From the NCBI RefSeq assembly GCF_000720475.1, contig NZ_JOAP01000008.1, positions 124,001 to 188,000 on the forward strand: a DNA stretch of 64,000 nt, in the 5' to 3' direction. The notes below the pieces were generated by a model that worked only from the letters and a program-made list of their open reading frames with translations, did no database searches and was not told the DNA's origin. The position numbers and the translations under genes were made by a program. Shown here one piece after another: positions 1 to 7,967 of this stretch (within the stretch, counting starts at the first letter, position 1; every line of letters starts with the position of its first letter). This DNA is from Streptomyces aureocirculatus. Its GTDB lineage: Bacteria > Actinomycetota > Actinomycetes > Streptomycetales > Streptomycetaceae.

Positions 1-1377
1 CAGAAGGTTGAGGCTGGGCAGGCCCATCGCGCCGGCCAAGCGCCGCTGCTTGATGTGACTCACCAAGCCGCTGGTGAGCAGCGGCGCGAACGCCTCGTAC
101 GAGACCATCACCCCTCGACGCCCACTGGCGGTCCATCCGGCGAGCCACTCCAGCAGCACCTCCTCCGCAAGGAGTTCGTGTGCCCAGCGCTCGCCGACCA
201 GGCCCGGGAGCCGGTTGGACGAAAGCTCGTCCGGGCTTAGGACGCGGAAGTCTCCACGTGTGGCGTGCCCCTTTATGACCTCGGAGACCGCTTCACCGAA
301 CGTGTCCACCTGTCGGAGCACCGAGGCTCGCCCTGCCGCTCCCGGGCGCTCGGCTGGAGCGAAGGAGCACCAGCGAGCCGTGGCCACCGCCTCGGCTAGT
401 TCCCTGCGGGGACGTCCGCTCGGATCGAAGAGATCTGCGGGCCGGTAGGAGACGAGCCAGTGAGCCAGCTCGGTGAGCTGCTCCTGATCGGTGCTCGGGC
501 TGACCAGCGGTGTCTTGTGCAGGGCGGAGGTGCCCAGCAGGGGGCGGCCTCCGAGCGATGTGGGGCCACCCCATCCCTTCAAACAGCGCAGGATCAGCAC
601 CGTGTACCGTCCCGCGAGCGTCTCCTCCAGTGCCTCCCGTAACGCCACCTGGAAGACGCTGTGCTCCTGCGGAGAACCCGTCACGACATGGACCACCGAG
701 CCCGTCCAGCCCAGGCCGCCGAAGTATGCGCGAAGCTCGTCGTCGTTCATCGCGCCGAGCAGCGACTGCTGTCCCATGCGGAATCCGTTGACGTGCACGA
801 TGGGCAGTACCGAGGCACCGGGAAGGACTCTCTGCCCTAGCCAGCTCGCTGCGGTCGTAGGGGTCTCACACTCGCCGTCCCCGATGATGGGCACGACGAC
901 CCTGTCCGATGCGTCGACGGCGACTCCCTGCGCGAACGGAAGACAGCCGCCGAGCCGCCCACCGAGGAAGCCGCCGGCGGGGAGAGAGGGCGAGACCTCG
1001 GACCCGAGGCCCTCCACGTCCGGGAACGCCTGCGCCAGCCGCCGCAGACCATCCGCATCCGGACCGAACCGCGACCGCACCTTCGCGAGCTCTCCCGTCA
1101 CCCAGGACACGGCGAGCTGGACGACACCAGCGTGCCCCGCACCCAGGAGCGGCACCACATCCGCTCGCCGGTCCAGGTGCCCAGCAGCGAGCGCCACGTG
1201 GGACAACGCCCAGGCGGTGCCAGGCACGGTGCCCCAGTGCCCGGAGGGGCGTGCCTTCACATGCTCGGCGGCCAGCGGCTCCGTGAGCAGGACGTTGTCC
1301 CGCAGGTGCAGCTGACAGACCGAGGCGTAGACAGTCGCCCGCCACAGAGCATCGGCCAGAAGGGCGGTCTCGGTCAC
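1..1377 (-). CDS. Phosphoketolase-like TPP enzyme, partial (3' end beyond window)
   Basis: I read 459 residues from a GTG at 1377; the rest of the gene lies left of the window. Landmarks in order match xylulose-5-P/fructose-6-P phosphoketolases: GHWGTVPG near residue 45, LLGAGHAG (family SGPGHGG), GDGECET (family GDGEAET, the TPP/metal loop), VLPIVHVNGF, LRCLKGWGGP, a SYRPADLFD stretch, the SPDELSSNRL motif and SGRRGVMVSYEAF. Family enzymes split sugar phosphates to acetyl phosphate and an aldose phosphate. This copy is divergent and shortened: loops between motifs are missing and the glycine-rich GPGHGG motif is altered, so the substrate is uncertain. The GTG overlaps the TGA of the upstream radical-SAM-like gene (GTGA), so the two are translationally coupled. 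A frame on the opposite strand is a shadow. Confidence 0.8.
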   Translation of the reverse strand, partial: MTETALLADALWRATVYASVCQLHLRDNVLLTEPLAAEHVKARPSGHWGTVPGTAWALSHVALAAGHLDRRADVVPLLGAGHAGVVQLAVSWVTGELAKVRSRFGPDADGLRRLAQAFPDVEGLGSEVSPSLPAGGFLGGRLGGCLPFAQGVAVDASDRVVVPIIGDGECETPTTAASWLGQRVLPGASVLPIVHVNGFRMGQQSLLGAMNDDELRAYFGGLGWTGSVVHVVTGSPQEHSVFQVALREALEETLAGRYTVLILRCLKGWGGPTSLGGRPLLGTSALHKTPLVSPSTDQEQLTELAHWLVSYRPADLFDPSGRPRRELAEAVATARWCSFAPAERPGAAGRASVLRQVDTFGEAVSEVIKGHATRGDFRVLSPDELSSNRLPGLVGERWAHELLAEEVLLEWLAGWTASGRRGVMVSYEAFAPLLTSGLVSHIKQRRLAGAMGLPSLNLL

Positions 1378-2471
1378 CGCGCACCGACCAGGGGCTCTTC
1401 AGCGAAGGTGAAGTACCACAGGGGCCGGTAGCACTCCCATGCGGCGGGCCGCAGCCCAGTGGGACCCATGATGTCCTCGATCACCACGCGGGCCTGCAAG
1501 TAGTGCTCCAGGTCCTGGGCTCCGGGGGTACGCAGGCCGGCCATGACTGAGTTGTGGGCCTGGTAGACCTGGAAGTTGGGGAACTCGGAGACGTATGGAG
1601 CCAGCGCACCGACGCCCGCATGCAGAGCCTCAAGTCCGTCCAACCCCACGATGTAGGTGAACGAGGTGCCGTGACCGGCTTCCAACGCGCGCCGGAGCAC
1701 TCCCGGCATCTGCGATGCGACGAGTACGGCCTTGCTGGCCTTCAGCAGCAGATCCCGGCGAGTGAAGCACTCAGCGGTGAGCCGCAGAACGAAGGGTGTC
1801 ACGTCCCGGGCGAGTTGATCAAAGGCGTACCTGGATCCCAGCACTGAGGTCAGGAAGCCGATTCGCGCTTTGACACCGTGTTCGTCGAGCACAGTCCGCA
1901 GAGTGCGAAGGTGATGCACCGCCGCCGCCTCACGTTCGAAGCAACCCGTTGAAACGGTCACCTCGCGCAGTTCCGTCAGGTCTCGGCGCGGGTGCTGCTC
2001 CCGCAGAGCGGAGAGGAGCTCCCGCAGGTCCCGCTCCTCCGAGAGCCGAGGGTCAGCGGCGGCTTCAAGGGTGTTCGGGCAGAAGGCGCACCCCACACAA
2101 CGGCTGCGAGCGTTCGGGTTGAGGGTGAGAGCCGCGCCGCCATCGCGGAAGTATCCGCCGACCGCCTCGTCCGCATCGATGCGCTCAACGGTTCCGACTG
2201 GCGCGCCGCCCAGCGTGAGGTGCTCGCCCCTGAGCCGGAACGGAGAGTCCGTGACGTTCAAGGGGACTATGAGCTGCCAGGGCACCGATGGCGCGCTCAA
2301 CAGTCGGACCTGGACGCGGGCCCGGTGGCGCGGCAGATCGGAGTCGATGCCGTGCAGATTGACCGCGATGAGCAGCGCGTCCTCGACGGGCACGCGGTAC
2401 TTGGCTGCGAGCCGCTCCACCGCTCTGAGCGTGGAGGTCGTGCTGGTCTGTCCGCTGAGTAGTGCCGTCAT
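1374..2471 (-). CDS. Radical-SAM-like protein with CX2CX2C cluster motif
   Basis: 365 residues from ATG 2471, preceded by GGAG about 8 bases upstream. Residues 125-131 read CVGCAFC, three cysteines suited to a [4Fe-4S] cluster, after a beta-rich N-terminal part; later segments (VTVSTGCF, GFLTSVLG, FVLRLTAECF, TSFTYIVGLDG) look like successive strands of a radical SAM barrel. The spacing CX2CX2C differs from the canonical CX3CX2C of radical SAM enzymes, so assignment to that superfamily is likely but not certain. The stop overlaps the start of the phosphoketolase-like gene, which argues that both act in one pathway. Substrate unknown. A gap of 146 bases without a gene separates it from the HAD gene upstream. 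Confidence 0.7.
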   Translation of the reverse strand: MTALLSGQTSTTSTLRAVERLAAKYRVPVEDALLIAVNLHGIDSDLPRHRARVQVRLLSAPSVPWQLIVPLNVTDSPFRLRGEHLTLGGAPVGTVERIDADEAVGGYFRDGGAALTLNPNARSRCVGCAFCPNTLEAAADPRLSEERDLRELLSALREQHPRRDLTELREVTVSTGCFEREAAAVHHLRTLRTVLDEHGVKARIGFLTSVLGSRYAFDQLARDVTPFVLRLTAECFTRRDLLLKASKAVLVASQMPGVLRRALEAGHGTSFTYIVGLDGLEALHAGVGALAPYVSEFPNFQVYQAHNSVMAGLRTPGAQDLEHYLQARVVIEDIMGPTGLRPAAWECYRPLWYFTFAEEPLVGAR

Positions 2472-2617
2472 GCGCGTGCTCCGTCCAGTCAGCCGGAGGG
2501 GGTGATGCGCCGGCGGCCCATGAAGGAGTCAGTCGCCGACGACACGCAGAGACTGTCGTGGAACCCGAGGACGCCGAACGCCGTCCTGGGACCTCTCGGG
2601 GACGTCCTGGGACGTTT

Positions 2618-3316
2618 TCAGTGGCTGCCCTCGGCCAGCGAGCGCAGATGACTCACCAGAGTGGCGACACCCCGCAGATCAGAGAGAACCACCGCTGCCC
2701 CGGCGGCCCGCAGCTCGTCGACGCTGTGGATGCCAGACGCCACGGCGACGACATGAGCCTCGGAGTCGAGGGCAGCCTGGACGTCGCGAGGGGTGTCACC
2801 GATGAGCACGACGGGCGTGTCGTGCGGAAGGCCATGGGTCTGTTGAATGTGCTCTCGGGCCACCTTGACGAGGGCGGCACGATCCTCTGAGTGTTCTCCG
2901 TACGCACCGCACTCCATGTCCAGGAGCACATCGAGCCCAAAGGCGCGCAGCTTCACACGGGCGTTGGCCGCGATGTTCCCTGTGAGCACCGAGGAGATCA
3001 TGTCCGGTTCGGCGGCCACTGCCGCGAGTGCCTCCCGCACACCGGGAAGAGCAGAGCCGCGCGCCGAGAGCTCCGCTTCGCGCCTCGCGCCCGCGGCCTC
3101 CAGGGCGAGCGCGATCCGCTCCCAGTCCGGCGGTTCCAACCCGTGGTCCCGGAACATGTCGGCGAGGATCAAGCGGTCCGTCCGCCCTTCCGTACGGGCA
3201 GGACGGTCAGGCACGCGGCCGGCGACCGTCGCGAAAGCCGCCGCGTAGATTTCCTTGCTGACGCCCGAGTTTTCGATGAGCGTGTGGTCGATGTCCCAAA
3301 GCACGATGAGTGGCAC
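2618..3316 (-). CDS. HAD-superfamily phosphatase (phosphoglycolate phosphatase-like)
   Basis: 232 residues from GTG 3316, chosen because the HAD core begins at once: LWDIDHTLIEN supplies the nucleophile Asp8 and Asp10 of motif I, a Ser/Thr of motif II sits in SVLTGN, and motif III/IV is GDTPRDVQAA. An alpha-helical cap lies between motif I and II, as in Gph-type phosphatases acting on small phosphorylated metabolites. The frame stays open upstream but that extension has no HAD character and runs into the divergent regulator. It is in the same orientation as the phosphoketolase-like and radical-SAM-like genes and is divergent from the HTH regulator at 3413, leaving a 96-base shared promoter region. 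Substrate cannot be told from sequence. Confidence 0.85.
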   Translation of the reverse strand: MPLIVLWDIDHTLIENSGVSKEIYAAAFATVAGRVPDRPARTEGRTDRLILADMFRDHGLEPPDWERIALALEAAGARREAELSARGSALPGVREALAAVAAEPDMISSVLTGNIAANARVKLRAFGLDVLLDMECGAYGEHSEDRAALVKVAREHIQQTHGLPHDTPVVLIGDTPRDVQAALDSEAHVVAVASGIHSVDELRAAGAAVVLSDLRGVATLVSHLRSLAEGSH

Positions 3317-3412
3317 ACCACCAGCGTAGGCAGACGTGCAGCTCCCGCCTTTCCCCGGTGATGTCGGAAGATGCTCTTGCCGCAGGCAGTGCGGTCCGGT
3401 TGGCTTACCTGA

Positions 3413-4183
3413 GTGAATGAGCGACTTCGTTCCGCACTCGTGCAACGCAGCCTTACCGTGGATGAGGTGGCCGAAGCCTGCTCCGTCGACCCCAAGACGG
3501 CCAGCCGCTGGGTCAGCGGCCGGGTCCCCCACCGTCGACACCGCTGGGCCGTCGCCAACCTGTTACGGGTGGACGAGACGTACCTGTGGCCCGAGGCAGG
3601 CGAGAAGACGTCGCGCTTCGGTGCCGCGCAGTCCGAGATCGCGGACACGTACCCAAACCGCGCGAGCGTCCCCCGCGACGTCTGGATCTCCCTGCTGCTA
3701 GGGGCCATGAAGCAGATCGACGTCCTGGTCTTCTCCGGCACCTTCTTCGCACAGAGCAACCCTCACATCGCTCGCATGCTCCAGGAACGTGCCCAGGCCG
3801 GCGTGCGTGTGCGGCTGTGCTTCGGCGATCCAGCGGGAGAAGCAGTACGCGTCCGCGGCCACGAGGAAGGTATCGGCGACACCCTGGCCGCCAAGGTCAG
3901 GGCTTCGCTCACCTACTACCGCACTCTCGTCGGCCACCCGGGATGCGAGGTACGCCTGCACGACACGACGCTGTACAACTCGCTCTTCCGCTACGACGAC
4001 CACCTTCTGGTCAACACCCACATCTGGGGCCAGCCGGCCAGCGCGAACCCGCTCTTCCAGCTCCGCCGCACCGCCAACGCAGAATGGTTCGACCGGTACG
4101 ACGAGAGCTTCGAAGCGGTCTGGAAGACAGCGCGCCCCTGGGCGCCCGACAGTCAGGAGCACCACCGCAGTGGGCAGGACTGA
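3413..4183 (+). CDS. XRE-type HTH regulator with C-terminal PLD-fold/DUF5919-like domain
   Basis: 256 residues from GTG 3413. Residues about 13-37 form an XRE helix-turn-helix (LTVDEVAEACSVDPKTASRW). From about residue 80 there is a second domain (WISLLLGAMKQIDVLVFSG, then ERAQAGVRVRLCFGDP, then LYNSLFRYDDHLLVNTHIWG) like the phospholipase-D-fold sensor domain found behind XRE domains in actinobacterial regulators; the HKD catalytic pairs are not evident, so a ligand-sensing role is inferred. Divergent from the HAD-radical SAM-phosphoketolase genes and overlapping the NUDIX gene by 14 bases, so it probably controls both transcription units. Confidence 0.8.
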   Translation: MNERLRSALVQRSLTVDEVAEACSVDPKTASRWVSGRVPHRRHRWAVANLLRVDETYLWPEAGEKTSRFGAAQSEIADTYPNRASVPRDVWISLLLGAMKQIDVLVFSGTFFAQSNPHIARMLQERAQAGVRVRLCFGDPAGEAVRVRGHEEGIGDTLAAKVRASLTYYRTLVGHPGCEVRLHDTTLYNSLFRYDDHLLVNTHIWGQPASANPLFQLRRTANAEWFDRYDESFEAVWKTARPWAPDSQEHHRSGQD

Positions 4184-4637
4184 GTACTACTACGACCCCA
4201 AGGCCCCCAAGGCCAACACCCTGATCCCCGCCAGCAACCTGCTCGTCGTGAACGACGACGGGGAGATCCTCCTGCAGCGACGCCGCGACACCGGCCAGTG
4301 GGCCCTGCCCGGAGGCGCCCAGGACATCGGCGAGAGCCCCGCCCAGTGCGCGGTACGCGAATGCGAGGAGGAGACCGGCATCGTCGCGGAGGTCACCGGC
4401 TTCCTCGGCGTCTACTCGAACCCGTCGCACATCGTGGCGTACACCGACGGCGAGATCCGCCAGCAGTTCGAGGTCGCGTACATCGGGCGTCCCGTCGGCG
4501 GTAAGCCGACAATCAACGAGGAGGCGGACGGCGTACGTTGGGTGCACCCGGACGACCTCGAAGCCCTCGACATCCACCCGAGCATGCACGAACAGATCGG
4601 CCACTATCTGGCTGGCGCGTACCCCTATCTCGGGTAA
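4170..4637 (+). CDS. NUDIX hydrolase
   Basis: 155 residues from GTG 4170, with AGGAG about 12 bases upstream; the start lies inside the end of the HTH gene (14-base overlap). The NUDIX box GX5EX7REXXEEXGX is complete: it begins at the second glycine of ALPGGAQDIGE and ends in RECEEETGI. NUDIX enzymes hydrolyse nucleoside diphosphates linked to another group; the substrate here is unknown. It follows its probable regulator and is convergent with the HD gene, whose stop lies 4 bases beyond its own, so the phosphatase, NUDIX and HD enzymes bracket the regulator. This suggests nucleotide or sugar-nucleotide turnover (inference). Confidence 0.92.
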   Translation: MGRTEYYYDPKAPKANTLIPASNLLVVNDDGEILLQRRRDTGQWALPGGAQDIGESPAQCAVRECEEETGIVAEVTGFLGVYSNPSHIVAYTDGEIRQQFEVAYIGRPVGGKPTINEEADGVRWVHPDDLEALDIHPSMHEQIGHYLAGAYPYLG

Positions 4638-4641
4638 CCGG

Positions 4642-5217
4642 TCAGAGCACGAGGCCCGCTTCATCCGCTGCGGCCTGGACTCTCCCGACACTGGCGTGGA
4701 TCTCAGGCGCGGCCCGGCGGATGAACCGCCCGACGACGCTGTCCACGCCGTAGCGACCCAAGATCTCGCCCACCCGCTCCTCGGACGTCGTACGTTCGCC
4801 GTCCGGCGTCGTCGTCATGTCGCAGTACACCAGGGCGTCGACGAGCAACGGGTCGTCGAGCAAGGGGAACTCGTCCGCCAGCTCCGTCCGAAGTCCGCGC
4901 TCTTCGGCCTCCAGGAGGGCGAAGGAGTGGTTCGCCACCAGGCGGACAACTCGATCGCCGACGGCGTCGAGCGTCCGCAGGTGGCGCGCACCGTCGAGCG
5001 GGTGGAAGCCGGTATCGACTAGGGGCGGTGCATAGCCGATGTCGTGCAACACAGCCGCCGCCTCCAGGTCTTCAGCCCTGTCTCCTATGACGGGCGCCAG
5101 CCTTCTAGCGCAGGACGCCACCCCCTGCGTATGCGCCCACCGCCGCGGCAGGCTCTCACCCAACAGCGATTCCGCTAACTCGTACGCGTACCCGACCGTC
5201 GTCACGCCCGTGAGCAT
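4642..5217 (-). CDS. HD-domain phosphohydrolase
   Basis: 191 residues from ATG 5217; a GTG four codons later (5205) is an alternative start. HD signature: His in RRWAHTQGV, the HD pair in AAVLHDIGY, a later His in FHPLDGARHL and an ANHS motif, the metal ligands of HD phosphohydrolases acting on nucleotides or phosphodiesters. Tail-to-tail with the NUDIX gene with only 4 bases between stop codons. The upstream frame has no recognisable domain and is excluded. Function on a specific nucleotide is not shown by the sequence. Confidence 0.85.
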   Translation of the reverse strand: MLTGVTTVGYAYELAESLLGESLPRRWAHTQGVASCARRLAPVIGDRAEDLEAAAVLHDIGYAPPLVDTGFHPLDGARHLRTLDAVGDRVVRLVANHSFALLEAEERGLRTELADEFPLLDDPLLVDALVYCDMTTTPDGERTTSEERVGEILGRYGVDSVVGRFIRRAAPEIHASVGRVQAAADEAGLVL

Positions 5218-5633
5218 ACGACTGCGAACAGCACGAGGGTGCGCGAGCAGCGACGAGGAGTGTGACGACCTCGCTGCACGCGAAGCCGTGAACAGGGCCC
5301 CTATGTGTGCCGAGCGCCTGCACCCAGATGCAGGCAGACCTGTGCTGTGTCCTCGTGCGATCACGTCGTATGCGTCATGCGTGCCTTTGAGGGAAGGAGC
5401 CAGGAGACACAGGGCTTGATCGGCTTGCTTCCCAAAGACACCAGGCCCAGCCCGGTGAACCGGGCTGACAGGCCGCAGGCCGCAGGCCGCCCACGAAACC
5501 TATGTCGAACGTGGCGCGGAGGTGAGGTAGTCACGATCCAACATCACCTTGACTGTGCGGTCGCCGACCTCATCCGTGATGTCGAGCCCGGCACCGAGGA
5601 GGACAAGACTTCACGAAACTTCCGCAGGCGCGT
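5218..5633. other. Intergenic stretch, no gene; small perfect hairpin
   Basis: About 415 bases between the HD gene and the restriction enzyme gene. I see no convincing coding frame on either strand. The only structure is a 7-bp perfect hairpin at 5449-5466 (AGCCCGG, loop TGAA, CCGGGCT) without a T-run. It could be a weak terminator of the restriction gene transcript, whose stop lies to the right. It is also a place where a boundary between the two island modules could fall. Confidence 0.5.
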
Positions 5634-6482
5634 TCAGGAACCGGGCGGGGTGGACGAACCGTCGTCCCCCGTCCCCTCGTCTTCGGTAGCGAAGCGTGGA
5701 ACTCCGTGGACTACCTCACCGCCCCGGTAGTATCGCGAGGCGCTCGCGTACTCGGTGGGGTTGTCCTCGTACATGACGACGTAGCCCCCAAGCGCTGTGA
5801 TCTGCCAGCCGCCAGAAGCCGCAGCCGAGACACTCTTGAAGAGGTCGTCGGTCGATAGCTCTACATCTGCGATGACGAGCTTGGTGCTCTCCAAGTCTCC
5901 CGACTTCGCGTACCGGATGTTGTACGGAAGCGACGTCTTGAGTGACTTCAACAGGTCCAGCAGGTTTGTCTCGCCTGCCACGAGGCCGTCGACCGGTCGG
6001 TCGAGATCGATCGGGTACAGGGCGTCGAAGTGGGTGGGCTTGAGAGCGGTATGGTCCCGCTGCCGACCCGGGTCCCTATTGCCGAAGCCGTTGTTGTTCC
6101 ACGGGATCTCGCCCAGATCCTTGTGGTGGTTGATGAGCAACTGCTCTGGCGCCAGGGCCGAGAAGTCCTCCGCCACATAGAGACAGGAGAAGGTCATGTC
6201 GTTCGGCGTGATCCCACGCCGACCTGAGATCTTCTTGAGGTGCTGTCGAAGTCGCATCGGCAGGGACTTCTCGGCCTTCCCCACGTAGACGAAATCGTCG
6301 TGCAGGTAGAGCTGGTAGACACCGGGTCGCTGCAACAGCTGGTCGATGCTCACGTTACTCAAGGGGGCCCTGGACAGCTTGGCCAGATCCGCCGCGAGCT
6401 GATCACCGAGCGCCTTCGTGATGCTGAGGGTGAAGCTCCGGTGGAATGTCGACTCCTCCGGGCCCCCTGCTGTCGCCGTCAT
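5634..6482 (-). CDS. Eco29kI-family (GIY-YIG) type II restriction endonuclease
   Basis: 282 residues from ATG 6482; ATG 6503 is an alternative. The GIY-YIG nuclease fold is visible: GVYQLYL (54-60) and YVGKA (66-70) give the two tyrosine motifs, Arg in PMRLRQHL is the catalytic arginine, Glu113 in APEQLLINHH the metal ligand, followed by PWNNNGFGNRDPG, a block typical of Eco29kI-type enzymes. Eco29kI (SacII isoschizomer) cuts CCGCGG; the same target here is inference. Longer than the founding enzyme by a C-terminal acidic tail. It is divergent from the C5 methyltransferase, its natural partner. Codon choice is visibly less GC-extreme than in the genes right of 15.7 kb. Confidence 0.88.
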   Translation of the reverse strand: MTATAGGPEESTFHRSFTLSITKALGDQLAADLAKLSRAPLSNVSIDQLLQRPGVYQLYLHDDFVYVGKAEKSLPMRLRQHLKKISGRRGITPNDMTFSCLYVAEDFSALAPEQLLINHHKDLGEIPWNNNGFGNRDPGRQRDHTALKPTHFDALYPIDLDRPVDGLVAGETNLLDLLKSLKTSLPYNIRYAKSGDLESTKLVIADVELSTDDLFKSVSAAASGGWQITALGGYVVMYEDNPTEYASASRYYRGGEVVHGVPRFATEDEGTGDDGSSTPPGS

Positions 6483-6617
6483 GGCCCCCGTCGCTTCCTT
6501 CATAGGTTCTGCCGCTGGGGAGCGTACGACATCACACGATTCTCTTCGGCACACGGGTCACAATCGGCACTACTCCGCGGTATGGTTCTGACTGCACTGA
6601 ACTGCTAGGAGTCGAAA
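6483..6617. promoter_or_regulatory. Divergent R/M control region with a CCGCGG site
   Basis: The 135 bases between restriction and methyltransferase starts must hold both promoters. A CCGCGG hexamer (the Eco29kI/SacII target) sits at 6575-6580 directly before TATGGT (6581-6586), a plausible -10 for the methyltransferase. AGGAG at 6607-6611 is its ribosome binding site, 6 bases before ATG 6618. Methylation of a site in the shared promoter is a known control mode in some type II systems (for example CfrBI); here it is a hypothesis. CCGCGG is common in this GC-rich DNA, so chance is not excluded. Confidence 0.45.
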
Positions 6618-7967
6618 ATGCAACGGACGTCGGTAGAGCTCTTCGCGGGCGGGGGTGGGCTGGTCCAAGCCAGCACGAGCACCGGCTTCCGACACCTGCT
6701 GCTGAACGAGTTCGCGAAGAGGGCGTGCGAGACGCTTGAGAGCAATCAATTCGACGCGTTTCCCGCAGACGTCGATTCCGATGTGCTGGCGAAGTGGCTG
6801 GATCAGATCGATGAGCAGCGCGCGGAGGGCTTCGAAGCCGCAGACGCCGTTGAGCGGCCCCACTACCCTCCCCTGGTCACCGGCGACGTCCGAAAGTTGG
6901 ACATGCGCTTCCTTAGGGAGCGCGATGTTGACCTTCTGGCTGGCGGGCCGCCATGCCAGCCGTTCAGCCTTGGCGGAGTCGCGAAGGGTGACGAGGACGA
7001 GCGGAACATGTTCCCGGAGATGTTCCGGGCGGTTCGTGAGATCCGTCCCAAGGCCGTCATCTGTGAGAACGTCCGAGGGCTCCTCCGCCCGTCCTTCAAT
7101 CCCTACTTCGAGTACATCAAGCGCGAGCTCTCCCTGCCGTTCGTGAAGCGCCGAAAGGGTGCCACGTGGCAGAAGCACGACCAGGCATTGCGGGAACGGC
7201 TTGACGCGAAGGACACCGATCCGGCGGAGACCTACGAGGTCACGCAACACGCTGTGAACGCCGCCAACTACGGGGTACCGCAGATCCGCAACCGGGTGAT
7301 CCTCCTCGCGTTCCGCGCTGATCTGGGCGTGGACCCGGATCTGGTCGAGCGCGCTGTCGCGCGCACCCACTCTCATGCGGCCCTAGCGCGGACGATCCTT
7401 GAAGGCTCCTACTGGGACCGCCACGAGCAGGCGGGTGCCAAGATTCCGCAGCGCGTCATCGATCTGGTGACCTCGCGCTACGCGAATACGCAGTTGTCGT
7501 TCGAGAGCGGGGATGAGGAGCTCCAGCCATGGCTCACCCTTCGAGACGCCATAATGGGCCTCCCTGAAATCGACACCAACATGTTGGACAAGACGACGGA
7601 ACAGGGCGGATTCCCCGACCACATCGGGTGGCCCGGAGCAAGGATCTACGACGGGCACACCCCCAACGAACTTGACCGGCCGGCCAAGACCGTCAAGGCC
7701 GGGGTGCACGGTGTGCCCGGTGGCGAGTCGGTCATGCAGCTCGACAACCTGGTGCGCGACGAGAAGTCCGGCCAGTTGCGCCCAGAGCACCGGTACATGA
7801 CCGTGCGCGAGACTGCCCGGGTCATGACATTCGGCGATGACTGGAGCATGGCGGGCCCGCGTGGTGAACGCATGAGGCAGCTGGGCAACGCGGTTCCCGT
7901 GAAGCTGGGCGAGGTGTTCACCAGCGCCGTCGCGAAAGCCCTCGACGACGCGGAACGGCGCTCGTGA
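6618..7967 (+). CDS. C5-cytosine DNA methyltransferase (type II R-M)
   Basis: 449 residues. Classical m5C methyltransferase order: motif I ELFAGGGG (7-14, AdoMet), motif IV GGPPCQPFS (109-117, catalytic Cys113), motif VI ENVRGLL (150-156), motif VIII QIRNR (222-226), a target-recognition stretch between about 235 and 350, motif IX around RPAKTVKAG and motif X RQLGNAVPV (420-428). Good ribosome binding site AGGAG 6 bases upstream. It would protect host DNA from the divergent Eco29kI-like enzyme and overlaps the Vsr gene by GTGA. Target CCGCGG is inferred from the partner only. Confidence 0.95.
   Translation: MQRTSVELFAGGGGLVQASTSTGFRHLLLNEFAKRACETLESNQFDAFPADVDSDVLAKWLDQIDEQRAEGFEAADAVERPHYPPLVTGDVRKLDMRFLRERDVDLLAGGPPCQPFSLGGVAKGDEDERNMFPEMFRAVREIRPKAVICENVRGLLRPSFNPYFEYIKRELSLPFVKRRKGATWQKHDQALRERLDAKDTDPAETYEVTQHAVNAANYGVPQIRNRVILLAFRADLGVDPDLVERAVARTHSHAALARTILEGSYWDRHEQAGAKIPQRVIDLVTSRYANTQLSFESGDEELQPWLTLRDAIMGLPEIDTNMLDKTTEQGGFPDHIGWPGARIYDGHTPNELDRPAKTVKAGVHGVPGGESVMQLDNLVRDEKSGQLRPEHRYMTVRETARVMTFGDDWSMAGPRGERMRQLGNAVPVKLGEVFTSAVAKALDDAERRS

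Noticed and set aside
5449..5466. 7-bp hairpin as an attachment site or operator
   Set aside because: Too short and without supporting copies; kept only as a note in the intergenic entry.
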